This document shows positions 49,180 to 57,827 of a stretch of 64,000 nt of DNA, piece by piece. Within the stretch, counting starts at the first letter, position 1. Each line of letters starts with the position of its first letter. The position numbers were made by a program, and so were the translations under genes. The notes beneath the pieces were generated by a model that ran no database searches, was not told the DNA's origin, and was given only the letters and a program-made list of their open reading frames with translations. Source of the DNA: an uncultured Blautia sp. (GTDB lineage: Bacteria > Bacillota > Clostridia > Lachnospirales > Lachnospiraceae); the NCBI GenBank assembly GCA_900542045.1, contig UQMI01000010.1, positions 1-64,000 of the forward strand, written 5' to 3'.

Positions 49180-50964
49180 ATGGAACAGTTTCGAATCACC
49201 TTCCTGCCATCTGACCGGACCCTTCTGGTGCCAAAAGACACCACCATACTGGAAGCGGAGATTCAGGCCGGCCTGCAGCCGGATGCTCCCTGCGGCGGAC
49301 TGGGCAGATGTGGGAAATGTCTGGTACACATCCAGTCCGGTCCCATCACCGGCGTACAGAAAGCCTGCACCACCAGGATTACCGGTGATATGGTAGTTGA
49401 CACCCGCGTTGCCTCCGGACACAAAATCCTTACCTCCGGGGCCTCCCGGGAAATCCCTGTTTATCCCCATCTCACCGTGGTTTCTTTCCATCTTCCGGAG
49501 ATCCGCCTGGGAGAAAAAGTCTCCAACTGGGAACGGCTGCTGAAGGCCATTGGCTGTGAAAACCGGCAGATCATTCCAGACCTGGATATCATCTCCGGAC
49601 TGCAGACCTTCTATCAGGAAAGCAACGACGGCTATGCCGTTCTCAGCCAGGGAAAAATCCTGGGCCTAAGTCACGAGAAACCCGCCTGTTACCTGGCCGC
49701 ATTTGATGTGGGCACCACAACGATCGTAGGTTATCTCCTGAACGCCGAGACCGGGCAGGAACTGGCGGCATCCAGCCTGCTGAATCCCCAGTCCCAGTAC
49801 GGCGCCGATGTGATCCTCCGCTCCAACTATGCTCTGGAACACTCTGTGGAGCCACTCTGCCAGGCTGTCCGGCAGGCCATCTGCCAGATCCTGGAGGATC
49901 TCTGCCAGAAGACCGGCATTGAGAAAGAAACCATCTGGCAGCTGTCCCTGGTGGGAAACACCTGTATGAGCCACCTTTTCCTGGGAATTTCTCCGGAATC
50001 TCTGGTCCGTGCGCCCTATCACCCCGCCGTTTCCCAGCCTCTGGTGCTGGATGCTTCCAGACTGTCTCTGCCTATACATCCCAAAGGACAGGTTTTCGTA
50101 CTGCCTAATATTGCCGGTTTCGTAGGCGCCGACACGGTGGGCTGCATGGTCAGCGCAGAATATCACGAACGGGAAGAACAGACTCTTCTGATCGACATCG
50201 GCACCAATGGAGAAATGGTACTGGGCAACAGGGAACGCCGTGTCTGCTGTTCCACTGCCGCCGGTCCTGCCTTCGAGGGCGCCAAGATTACCTGCGGCAT
50301 GCGTGGAGCCCAGGGAGCCATCGACCATGTCCGCTTCCGGGACGGCAAACTGGAATATTCCGTCATCGGCGGCGGCACCCCCACTGGAATCTGCGGCTCC
50401 GGATTGATGGATCTTATGGCCTGTCTGCTGGAGCATGGTTTCGTGGAGGAATCCGGCCGCATGATCCGTCCGGAAAAACTGACCGATCCCACAGCCATCG
50501 CCAACAAAGACCGCCTGGAAAAAGTGAATGGTGGCTGGGCTTTTGTCCTGTACCGGGAAGAAGAACGACCAACCGTTTATTTCACCCAGAAGGACATCCG
50601 GGAAGTACAGTTGGCTAAAGCAGCCATGTCTGCCGGCATCCAGCTTCTTACCGAACATATGGGACTTACCATCTCACAGATTGACAAAGTACTGATCGCC
50701 GGCGCCTTCGGAAGCTATATGTCTCCGGAAAGTGCCTGCCGGATCGGACTGATCCCCCAGGAGCTTTTTGAACGGATCACCGCCATCGGGAATGCTGCCG
50801 GAGAAGGGGCAAAAGCTGTCATCCTTAATCAACAGCTCTGGGAAACCGCATCCAGCCTTGCCTCAGAAACAGAATTTCTGGAACTGGCTACCTCGCCGAA
50901 TTTCCAGGACTGCTTTGTGGATGAGCTGGAATTCCCGGAAAAGGAAACAGAAAAGGAAGGATGA
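49180..50964 (+). CDS. Corrinoid-protein reactivating ATPase (ferredoxin domain + ASKHA/DUF4445)
   Basis: The 594-residue protein has an N-terminal 2Fe-2S ferredoxin domain (about 1-90: APCGGLGRCGKCLVHI, then KACTT). A linker and an ASKHA ATPase region follow from about 165 (YLAAFDVGTTTIVGYLLNA, LSLVGNTCMSHLFLGI, LLIDIGTNGEMVLG, CGMRGAQGAIDHVR, IGGGTPTGICGSGLMDL, VLIAGAFGSYMSPE). This is the RACo/RamA-type layout that reduces inactive cob(II)amide to cob(I)amide with ATP. I start at ATG 49180 (GGAG nine bases upstream) rather than the GTG at 49174. It serves the two corrinoid proteins of the cluster. Confidence 0.93.
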   Translation: MEQFRITFLPSDRTLLVPKDTTILEAEIQAGLQPDAPCGGLGRCGKCLVHIQSGPITGVQKACTTRITGDMVVDTRVASGHKILTSGASREIPVYPHLTVVSFHLPEIRLGEKVSNWERLLKAIGCENRQIIPDLDIISGLQTFYQESNDGYAVLSQGKILGLSHEKPACYLAAFDVGTTTIVGYLLNAETGQELAASSLLNPQSQYGADVILRSNYALEHSVEPLCQAVRQAICQILEDLCQKTGIEKETIWQLSLVGNTCMSHLFLGISPESLVRAPYHPAVSQPLVLDASRLSLPIHPKGQVFVLPNIAGFVGADTVGCMVSAEYHEREEQTLLIDIGTNGEMVLGNRERRVCCSTAAGPAFEGAKITCGMRGAQGAIDHVRFRDGKLEYSVIGGGTPTGICGSGLMDLMACLLEHGFVEESGRMIRPEKLTDPTAIANKDRLEKVNGGWAFVLYREEERPTVYFTQKDIREVQLAKAAMSAGIQLLTEHMGLTISQIDKVLIAGAFGSYMSPESACRIGLIPQELFERITAIGNAAGEGAKAVILNQQLWETASSLASETEFLELATSPNFQDCFVDELEFPEKETEKEG

Positions 50965-50970
50965 ATATTT

Positions 50971-51510
50971 ATGATCGATTTTAAACAATTAGAAGAAAAA
51001 GGTCTGGAACTTGGCCTTTCCCATGTGGCTCCGCTGGACTGCGGCACCATCCGGCTGATGCCGGAAGTGCGAAATATGTGCGCCAGCAATAAATGCCACC
51101 AGTATGACAAGAACTGGTCCTGCCCGCCGGGCTGCGGAACTCTGGAAGAATGCGAAGCCCGGATTCGTTCTTTCAGACAGGGAATCCTGGTACAGACCGT
51201 AGGAACCCTGGAAGATTCCATGGATTACGAAGCCATGATGGAAACAGAACGGCTGCATAAGGAGCATTTTCTGGCCTTTGATGAATATCTAAGCCAGCTG
51301 TACCCCAACCGGCTTTCCATCGGCGCCGGCTGCTGCACCCGCTGCAAAGAATGCACGTATCCGGATGCTCCCTGCCGTTTCCCCCAGAAAATGATCTCTT
51401 CCATGGAAGCCTACGGAATGCTGGTAACACAGGTTTGTCAGGACAATGATCTTCCCTACTATTATGGCGACTGCACCATTGCCTACACCTCCTGTTTCCT
51501 TCTGGAATAA
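50971..51510 (+). CDS. DUF2284 Cys-rich putative metal-binding protein
   Basis: The 179-residue protein has RNMCASNKCHQYDKNWSCPP (then GCG), CCTRCKECTYPDAPCRFPQK and a final DCTIAYTSCFLLE. The Cys spacing is that of DUF2284 proteins, which often accompany corrinoid methyltransferase genes and may bind an Fe-S cluster or metal. It starts 6 bases after the reactivator gene, which supplies its SD (GAAGGATGA). A role in electron supply or corrinoid handling is guessed from context. Confidence 0.85.
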   Translation: MIDFKQLEEKGLELGLSHVAPLDCGTIRLMPEVRNMCASNKCHQYDKNWSCPPGCGTLEECEARIRSFRQGILVQTVGTLEDSMDYEAMMETERLHKEHFLAFDEYLSQLYPNRLSIGAGCCTRCKECTYPDAPCRFPQKMISSMEAYGMLVTQVCQDNDLPYYYGDCTIAYTSCFLLE

Positions 51511-51642
51511 TCTTTTTCGCTCTGAACCCGATCAGCCATCCGGGCCGGCGGCAAACCTCTCTTTATGCATACAAAGAGCAGTCTGCTGCCGTCTCAGGGT
51601 GGCTGATCTGCTGTCAGAAGCAAAATCCTCCCGCAAATGCCA

Positions 51643-51671
51643 TTGCACACTTTTGCAAAATAGGATAAAAT
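51643..51671 (+). promoter_or_regulatory. Promoter of the second corrinoid gene
   Basis: TTGCAC (51643-51648), a 17-bp spacer and TAAAAT (51666-51671) in a GATAAAATA context identical to that before the methyltransferase gene (47469-47477). Downstream, TCGAGTTAGA occurs at 51682 and 51737, flanking a hairpin GATGCC...GGCATC. Confidence 0.65.
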
Positions 51672-51764
51672 AACAGTAATTTCGAGTTAGATGCCAGGGG
51701 CAGGAACCGATTGTCCGGCATCCTTACATACCCGAATCGAGTTAGACTGACAGGAGGCTTTTTC

Positions 51765-52406
51765 ATGACCCTAGAGCGAATCCGCACCTCGATCATCAAT
51801 GGTTTTTATAAAGATGCTCTCGAACTGACCAAACAGGCACTGGCAGAACAGATCCCGGCAGATGTGATCCTGGAGGAGGGACTGGTCCCCGCCATGCGTC
51901 AGGTGGAGGAGCTGTACAAACAGGAGATTTTATCCATTCCCAACATCCTGGCAAGCGCCCGCTGTATGAAGAAAGGGCTGGAGATCCTCCAGCCTTATCT
52001 GGAGACTCCGGATTACCAGCCCATTGCCAGGGTCATTCTTGGCACAGTGAAAGGAGATCTTCATGATATGGGCAAGAATCTGGTGGCCATTATGTTCCGG
52101 AGCAATGGATTTGAAGTCATTGACCTGGGAGTAGACGTATCGGACCGGCAGTTTCTGACTGCCATTCGTGAAAACCCGGACGCAGAGCTTGTCTGTATCT
52201 CTTCCCTTCTCACCACCACACTGAAGGAGATGCAGCATATTGTCCGGTCCATTCGCCGTTACGACACCGGCCATCATCTGAAGATCATGGTGGGAGGCGC
52301 TCCCGTCACCCAGGAATTTGCTGATTCCATTGGAGCTGACGGCTATACAGAAAACGCCATGGATGCCGCAAAGATGGCCCGGAGCTTCTTTGTTCCGGAA
52401 GACTGA
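51765..52406 (+). CDS. Second corrinoid (B12-binding) protein
   Basis: The 213-residue protein has the same layout as the protein at 48436: helical cap (LEEGLVPAMRQVEELYKQEI...ILASARCMKKGLEILQPYL), then GTVKGDLHDMGKNLVAIM with the cobalt-ligating His, LGVDVSDRQF, SSLLTTTLKEM and VGGAPVTQEFA. Sequence identity with the first is only moderate and codon use is ordinary, so it is not a recent copy. Start ATG 51765 has ACAGGAGG upstream. It has its own promoter and is followed after 22 bases by the PucR regulator, so it may be a specialised, lower-abundance partner, perhaps a sensor. Confidence 0.93.
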   Translation: MTLERIRTSIINGFYKDALELTKQALAEQIPADVILEEGLVPAMRQVEELYKQEILSIPNILASARCMKKGLEILQPYLETPDYQPIARVILGTVKGDLHDMGKNLVAIMFRSNGFEVIDLGVDVSDRQFLTAIRENPDAELVCISSLLTTTLKEMQHIVRSIRRYDTGHHLKIMVGGAPVTQEFADSIGADGYTENAMDAAKMARSFFVPED

Positions 52407-52428
52407 ACCTATGTAGAATGGAGATGCC

Positions 52429-53964
52429 ATGAATCTAAATTTTGCTTTACTAAAAGAACGACTGTTACAGAAATATCCCGATCTCCGGGCACGGAACTTT
52501 CTGCCTGAAGCGACCTACTGCCACCCTGTCCTGTATGAACCGGGAATGAATCTGCTTCCGGGACGTATCTATGTCACAGACAATATGCCGCTTTCTCCTT
52601 CTTCCATACCCGAAAATGTGCTGATCCTCTTTCCGGGCGAGATGAGTCCCTGGAAAAATCTGGAAGACCAGGCCTTCGCCTGTATCGCCCTGAAAGGACA
52701 TGATTCCACTGTCCATGTTCTCAATCTGCTCCTGGACATTTTCGATGAATACCAGAACTGGGAAAATACCCTGTCTCAGTCCCTTCTGAGCGGAAGTTCC
52801 ATTTCCCAGCTTCTCACCCGGGCCTATCCCATGTTAGGCTGTCCCCTTTGTCTGCTGAGCAGAGGATTCTCCATGATCGCTTTCGTAGGACAGGATATTC
52901 TGCCTCCGGAATATCAGATTTTTAACAATTCTGAAAAGACTATCGAATATATCAATTCCATGAAACAGGATGAGTTTTATAATGAAGCGCTGAATTTCGA
53001 AGAGCCCTACATTTTCCCGGAGCAGCTCACCGGCATCCGTTCCTGGAATATCAACATTCAGCAGTTCGGCCGTACCACGCACCGGCTCATGATGCTGGAA
53101 TACCCCCGGCCTTTCACAGAGGGCGATGCCTACCTGCTGGATATTCTGGCGTCTTACATCCAGTATCTGCTGTATCACACCAGTGAAATGCAGTTTACCG
53201 GAGAAAACAGTCTGCATTCCATTTTCTCCAGCATTCTTACAGACAGTTCTGCCGACTATATCGAGATCAGCCAGCACCTGTCTGCCATGGGCTGGTACCA
53301 CACCCACAGCTATCTGTCCATGGTGCTGCGCACTACATACATGGACCAGCAGAATCTGACTACAAACGCCATATGCAGCTATATTGAGGAACTGCTCCCT
53401 GCTTCCTGCTGTATCCCCTACAAAAAAGACATTGTCGTCTTTTTTAATCTGACTCTGCTGAAAATGGACAGAGAAAAAGTATCAGAAAAACTGGCCTGTT
53501 TTATCCGTGACAGCTATTTCAACGCCGGCTACAGCCGCACCATGACGGGTCACATGAACCTGCGGCGTCAATATGTACAGGCCTTTCTTGCCCTAAACGT
53601 AGGGTCCAGATACCATCCCCACATCTGGATCCATCAGTTCAATCAGATTGCACTGCCTTACCTTCTGGAACGGTCTACCAGCCAGCTTCCCGGTTATATG
53701 GTCTGTGCGGAAAATCTGCTCCGTCTCAAGGAAATCGATGATACGCAGGGCACCAACTACATGCAGACCCTCCGCACCTATCTGGAAAATCATCTAAACG
53801 CCGTGCAGTCTGCCAAGGATCTGTTTATCCACCGCAGCACGTTTCTCTACCGTCTTGACAAGATCAAAAAGATCATGGAGACAGAACTGGATGACTCAGA
53901 CGAACTTCTCTACCTTCTGCTGTCCTTCCGTCTGCTGGATCTGGAAGAAGAGCGTCAGGAATAG
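52429..53964 (+). CDS. PucR/CdaR-type transcriptional regulator
   Basis: The 511-residue protein has an N-terminal PucR-like sensory region (NFLPEATYCHPVLYEPGM...PGRIYVTDNM), a GAF-like middle and a C-terminal PucR HTH (YLENHLNAVQSAKDLFIHRS, then TFLYRLDKIKKIM). Similar regulators sit in many clostridial corrinoid methyltransferase clusters and respond to the methylated substrate. It ends the plus-strand island; its last ten bases overlap the end of spoIIP on the other strand. Probable targets are the promoters at 47448 and 51643, from shared motifs. Confidence 0.87.
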   Translation: MNLNFALLKERLLQKYPDLRARNFLPEATYCHPVLYEPGMNLLPGRIYVTDNMPLSPSSIPENVLILFPGEMSPWKNLEDQAFACIALKGHDSTVHVLNLLLDIFDEYQNWENTLSQSLLSGSSISQLLTRAYPMLGCPLCLLSRGFSMIAFVGQDILPPEYQIFNNSEKTIEYINSMKQDEFYNEALNFEEPYIFPEQLTGIRSWNINIQQFGRTTHRLMMLEYPRPFTEGDAYLLDILASYIQYLLYHTSEMQFTGENSLHSIFSSILTDSSADYIEISQHLSAMGWYHTHSYLSMVLRTTYMDQQNLTTNAICSYIEELLPASCCIPYKKDIVVFFNLTLLKMDREKVSEKLACFIRDSYFNAGYSRTMTGHMNLRRQYVQAFLALNVGSRYHPHIWIHQFNQIALPYLLERSTSQLPGYMVCAENLLRLKEIDDTQGTNYMQTLRTYLENHLNAVQSAKDLFIHRSTFLYRLDKIKKIMETELDDSDELLYLLLSFRLLDLEEERQE

Positions 53965-55166
53965 GCCTCCGGAGACAGTACCCGGTGCAGAATGTCCGCA
54001 AAAGGTTCCATGGCGTTTTTCACTTCTTCTACGGTATTAGTCTGGGCACCTGCTTCCAGAAGGATAGCCTTCGGCCGCAGATGCAGGTTATACCGCAGCC
54101 CTGCCAGATAGATTCCCCGGAACAGATCCGGGTAATAAAGTTTCCCCTGCATTTCCAGCTGAAAGGAAAATGCCAGATTTTCGTGAATATAAGGATTCGG
54201 CAGATAATCCACAGGACCGTTAGTCTTTGTGTAGCTCAAACCATTAAAACACATGATCTGGGCTGTGGGTTTGCCGTTGATCTCCGTAACCAGATGCCGG
54301 CTTTCATCCACTCCATCCCTGTGCAGATCGATCACTACTTCTATGGACGGATTTTCTTCCAGCACCTGTTCCGCTCTGGCTCTGGCGTAATCATAAGCTT
54401 TGCTTCTGTCCAGTTCCCCTTCCACCACATCAAACACATCGGTTATATGGATCACCTGGTATCCATAGTTTTCTTCCAATAGCTTTGTCAGATAATTCCC
54501 CACCCCGATAATGGTGGTTTCCGTATCTCCCGGAACGGTATCAACAAAATCTTCCTGGGAATGGCTGTGATAGATCAGGATCTGGGGCTCCGAATTATCC
54601 TGACTCATGGTCATATCCTCTTCCAGAAAAGCTCCGGCGTTGATCTGCTCTGCACTGGTATCCGTATTAGGATCCAGAATAAAAAAATTTTCCATCAGAT
54701 AATTAAAATCCGCCAGCTTCTCTGAAGAAAGATCCAGCGTTGGATGAGGCGTGAGAGTGCTTTCCTGCTGCAGTGCTGCCGTCTCCTGCTCTGTCTGTTC
54801 TCTGCTGTTTTCCTTTTCTTCCGGTTCCTGTCCGTCTTCCTGCTCCAGATCCCTGGCCTGCTCCTGCTCCGATTCAGGAACAGCCTCGTCTTCCCCGGCT
54901 TGTTCCCGGTTCTCATCCAGCACCTGCTCTTCCAGATATGCCTGATTGCTTTCAATAATTTTCTCACAGGTCCATGCATCTTCCAACAGCACCTGTCTGG
55001 CAGCTTCCTTCTGGCTGTATGCATACAGTGGGACGAGCTTCCAGAAATCCTGCGGACGGACGTTCCTTTTCTGAGGCAAGTCAAATAAGCCGGACACAGC
55101 CAGCCCCAGAGCTCCCAGCATACCGATACACAGAAAAATACAAAGCGCTTTCTGGATTCTCGTCAC
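53955..55166 (-). CDS. spoIIP: Stage II sporulation protein P
   Basis: The 403-residue membrane-anchored peptidoglycan hydrolase is used in engulfment. One N-terminal helix (ALCIFLCIGMLGALGLAVSG) leads to a Glu/Gln-rich linker (about 80-150). The SpoIIP domain follows: ILIYHSHSQEDFVD, TTIIGVGNYLTKLLEENYG, VVIDLHRDGVDESRH and AILLEAGAQTNTVEEVKNAM. It acts in the mother cell with SpoIID and SpoIIM, as amidase and endopeptidase. The gene lies 42 bases after gpr. The acidic linker is longer than in Bacillus. Confidence 0.95.
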   Translation of the reverse strand: MTRIQKALCIFLCIGMLGALGLAVSGLFDLPQKRNVRPQDFWKLVPLYAYSQKEAARQVLLEDAWTCEKIIESNQAYLEEQVLDENREQAGEDEAVPESEQEQARDLEQEDGQEPEEKENSREQTEQETAALQQESTLTPHPTLDLSSEKLADFNYLMENFFILDPNTDTSAEQINAGAFLEEDMTMSQDNSEPQILIYHSHSQEDFVDTVPGDTETTIIGVGNYLTKLLEENYGYQVIHITDVFDVVEGELDRSKAYDYARARAEQVLEENPSIEVVIDLHRDGVDESRHLVTEINGKPTAQIMCFNGLSYTKTNGPVDYLPNPYIHENLAFSFQLEMQGKLYYPDLFRGIYLAGLRYNLHLRPKAILLEAGAQTNTVEEVKNAMEPFADILHRVLSPEAYS

Positions 55167-55208
55167 TTTATCACCTCATAAAACTTATATATGAGGGCAA
55201 AAGTCGGT

Positions 55209-56117
55209 TTATACATCTGCAAATGCCATATTCAATCCTTCCGATATGGTCAGTCCCAGCCGTTTCACTGTTTCATCAATATCCTTGGGCGTCACAAACA
55301 TGCTGTGCAGATGAGGGGAGATCATCTCGTCCAGAAACTCCTTCTGCTCCGCCTCATCCAGTGTATCCAGCAAATGAGCCATGGCATCGTGTACGATCGT
55401 AGCCGCATCCACCACCGTAGGTACACCGATGCCGATGACTTTGACCTGGAGCGTTTCCTCATTCAGTGCTTCCCGGTGATTCCCCACTCCGGAGCCGGGA
55501 TTAATGCCTGTATCTGTGATCTGAATCGTCCGGTTCAGACGCCGGGTACTTCTGGCTGCCAGCGCATCAATGGCAATGACCACATCCGGCTGGGTTTCAT
55601 CCACAACTCCCTGGAGGATTTCCAGGGTCTCCATTCCCGTCTGGGCCATGACACCGGGGATCAGACCGCTGACTCTGTGGGCCCGCTCCCGTCCCATTCC
55701 GGATATACCGTACTCCCGGATCACATGCCGGGTAATGTGGAGATGGCTGATCACCCGGGGGCCCAGCGCATCCGGAGTAATATCCCGGTTTCCCAGTCCC
55801 ACCACCAGAATGGATTTTTCTTCCTTCAGATCGATCAGTGCGCGGATATGCTTTGCAATTTCCCCGGAAATTTCCCGGTGGTAATCCTCATCCGGAACAG
55901 ACATATTCGGCGCCTCCAATGTAATATAAGTGCCCTGGGGCCTGCCCATGGCCCTTGCTCCGTTTTCTGTCTCAATTTTCACCACAGTGGTGCAGATATC
56001 TTTTTTCTCATCATAGCTTTCATTGATCGCCACACCCCGGATTTCCACATGATCCTGCTGAAAACGCTCTGTTGCTTCCAATGCCAGATCTGTCCGGATT
56101 CTGTAATTTACCTTCAT
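55209..56117 (-). CDS. gpr: GPR germination protease
   Basis: The 302-residue aspartic-like protease degrades small acid-soluble spore proteins on germination. It opens MKVNYRIRTDLALEATERF, where the RTDLA.E segment matches the zymogen processing site. It continues ILVVGLGNRDITPDALGPRV, SGLIPGVMAQTGMETLEI, VVIAIDALAARSTRRLNRTI and DTGINPGSGVGNHREALN. Start ATG 56117 has GCGGAGGAAG upstream; the same frame stays open to 56426, but that part overlaps rpsT upstream sequence and is implausible. It is usually made as a zymogen under sigma-G. Confidence 0.95.
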   Translation of the reverse strand: MKVNYRIRTDLALEATERFQQDHVEIRGVAINESYDEKKDICTTVVKIETENGARAMGRPQGTYITLEAPNMSVPDEDYHREISGEIAKHIRALIDLKEEKSILVVGLGNRDITPDALGPRVISHLHITRHVIREYGISGMGRERAHRVSGLIPGVMAQTGMETLEILQGVVDETQPDVVIAIDALAARSTRRLNRTIQITDTGINPGSGVGNHREALNEETLQVKVIGIGVPTVVDAATIVHDAMAHLLDTLDEAEQKEFLDEMISPHLHSMFVTPKDIDETVKRLGLTISEGLNMAFADV

Positions 56118-56210
56118 GATTTCTTCCTCCGCTTTTTCATACTTCCACGAAAACAGCAGATTCTGTTTCCGTGTTTTCCTTATTTTTTGCAGTTTTTCCG
56201 GAATTATGTA

Positions 56211-56239
56211 TTGACAAACCCAGGCAGATATACTAATAT
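56211..56239 (+). promoter_or_regulatory. Promoter of rpsT
   Basis: A perfect TTGACA (56211-56216), a 17-bp spacer and TAATAT (56234-56239). The leader is about 85 nt. Confidence 0.85.
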
Positions 56240-56328
56240 ATATAAGCATGTTTCCGTAGAAATGTCCGTGTCTGTTTCTGCGGGTGATAAAAAATAATTC
56301 GCAAATGATTGTATGGGAGGTGTGGGCA

Positions 56329-56592
56329 TTGGCTAACATTAAATCTGCAAAAAAAAGAATTTTAGTAAACAAGACAAAAGCTGACAGAAACAAAGCTATC
56401 AGATCTGCTGTTAAGACCGCGATCAAGAAAGTACACGTTGCTATCGATCAGAAAGATAAAGAGGCAGCAAACGCAGCATTGACAAACGCGATCGGCGCTA
56501 TTAACAAAGCAGCATCCAAAGGCGTTTATCATAAGAACAACGCAGCCAGAAAAGTTTCTCGTTTAACTACGGCTGTAAACAAAATCGCATAA
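56329..56592 (+). CDS. rpsT: 30S ribosomal protein S20
   Basis: The 87-residue basic helical protein (ANIKSAKKRILVNKTKADRN, KAIRSAVKTAIKKV, GVYHKNNAARKVSRLTTAV) binds 16S rRNA. The start is TTG at 56329, eight bases after GGGAGG; an earlier in-frame ATG at 56284 would add 15 unrelated residues. Codon use is typical of highly expressed genes. Confidence 0.97.
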   Translation: MANIKSAKKRILVNKTKADRNKAIRSAVKTAIKKVHVAIDQKDKEAANAALTNAIGAINKAASKGVYHKNNAARKVSRLTTAVNKIA

Positions 56593-56611
56593 CGAATTCC
56601 TAAAAACATGT

Positions 56612-56645
56612 AAAGCAGCCATCCCGTCAGTGGCTGCTTTTTTTC
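56612..56645 (+). terminator. Intrinsic terminator of rpsT
   Basis: AAAGCAGCCA (56612-56621) pairs with TGGCTGCTTT (56631-56640), followed by TTTTT. Confidence 0.9.
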
Positions 56646-56759
56646 TGCTGTATGAAACATCCCTGCAAATCCCCAGAGCATCCGGGCAGACATCTGCTAC
56701 CCGTTCCTTCCCGGGTAACGGATGTCTCATCCCTGGCCCCATCCGGCGGCTTTCCTCTT

Positions 56760-57743
56760 TCAGGCCTTGCTGCTGTATTTTACGATCATCAGCTCCACAC
56801 TGAGTACATCACCCAGCCGTCCGGTCTTCACTGCTTCCTCTGCCTCTGTAAAGTCTTCCACTGCCTGACGGAGCTGAGACAATTCATATTTTCTGGAACA
56901 CTGAATGTAATTGCGCGCCGCAAAAGAAGGAATCCCCAATCTGGTGCTGATCTCGTTTTGTCCATGTCCTTCCAGGACCATTTCCCGGGTAAGCATCAGC
57001 TGGCGGTACTGGCGCGCCAGCAGATACAGGATCCGCATGGGCGGCTCCCGCAGAGACAGCAGGTCATAATAAAGCTCCAGCGCCTTTTTCTGATTCCGGT
57101 CTGTGACAGCACGGACCATGTCAAAAATCTTATTTTGGATCTGCACTGTACAGATTGCCTGAATATCCTCTCTGGTGATCACCTGCCGTCCCATGGTATA
57201 GTCCAGAAGCTTCTGGACCTCCATACGGATATTCCCCATATCGGTTCCTGTGCAGGACAGCAGAAATTCCATATCTCTCTGCGTAATTTTCTTATTCTCT
57301 TTCGCCAGAAGCCCCAGCACCCACCGTACCAGTGTTTTCTCATCCTGGGTGCCAAATTCCGCGATCCTTCCCGCCGCCTTGATGGCTTTGTAGACCCGGC
57401 TCCTTTTGTCCACCTCCGATTCCACAAAAATAAGGACCAGATACTCCGGCAGCGTTTTTATATAATCTGCCAGTTCCTCACATTTATTCTTGCAGAATCC
57501 CGTATCTTCCAGCAGGATCACCCTTCGCTCCGCAAAAAAAGGCATAGTATCCGCCTGTTCTATGATCTCTCCCACATTCAGGCCCTTGCCCTCATACCGG
57601 GTGAAATTCATGGTATCTTCCTCCGGCAGCAGTCCATTCAGCAGCCGCTGCTTATACTGCTGCTTCAGATACGCTTCTTCTCCCCACAGGAGATACACCG
57701 GTTTCCATGACTGATTTTTGATATCTTCCTGAATACTTTTCAC
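56760..57743 (-). CDS. holA: DNA polymerase III subunit delta
   Basis: The 327-residue clamp-loader subunit has WKPVYLLWGEEAYLKQQYKQ, DTMPFFAERRVILLEDTGF, YLVLIFVESEVDKRSRVYK, IRMEVQKLLDYT and the C-terminal LARQYRQLMLTREM collar segment, all family features. It opens the beta clamp during loading. It lies 84 bases after comEC, as in many Firmicutes. Confidence 0.95.
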   Translation of the reverse strand: MKSIQEDIKNQSWKPVYLLWGEEAYLKQQYKQRLLNGLLPEEDTMNFTRYEGKGLNVGEIIEQADTMPFFAERRVILLEDTGFCKNKCEELADYIKTLPEYLVLIFVESEVDKRSRVYKAIKAAGRIAEFGTQDEKTLVRWVLGLLAKENKKITQRDMEFLLSCTGTDMGNIRMEVQKLLDYTMGRQVITREDIQAICTVQIQNKIFDMVRAVTDRNQKKALELYYDLLSLREPPMRILYLLARQYRQLMLTREMVLEGHGQNEISTRLGIPSFAARNYIQCSRKYELSQLRQAVEDFTEAEEAVKTGRLGDVLSVELMIVKYSSKA

Positions 57744-57827
57744 TGTTCAACCTCTGTTCTTCCTGTTCTTTTCTGCATTTATTCTACCCTATTTTCTGCT
57801 GTTTGCCAAACGATATTTCTTTCCTCC

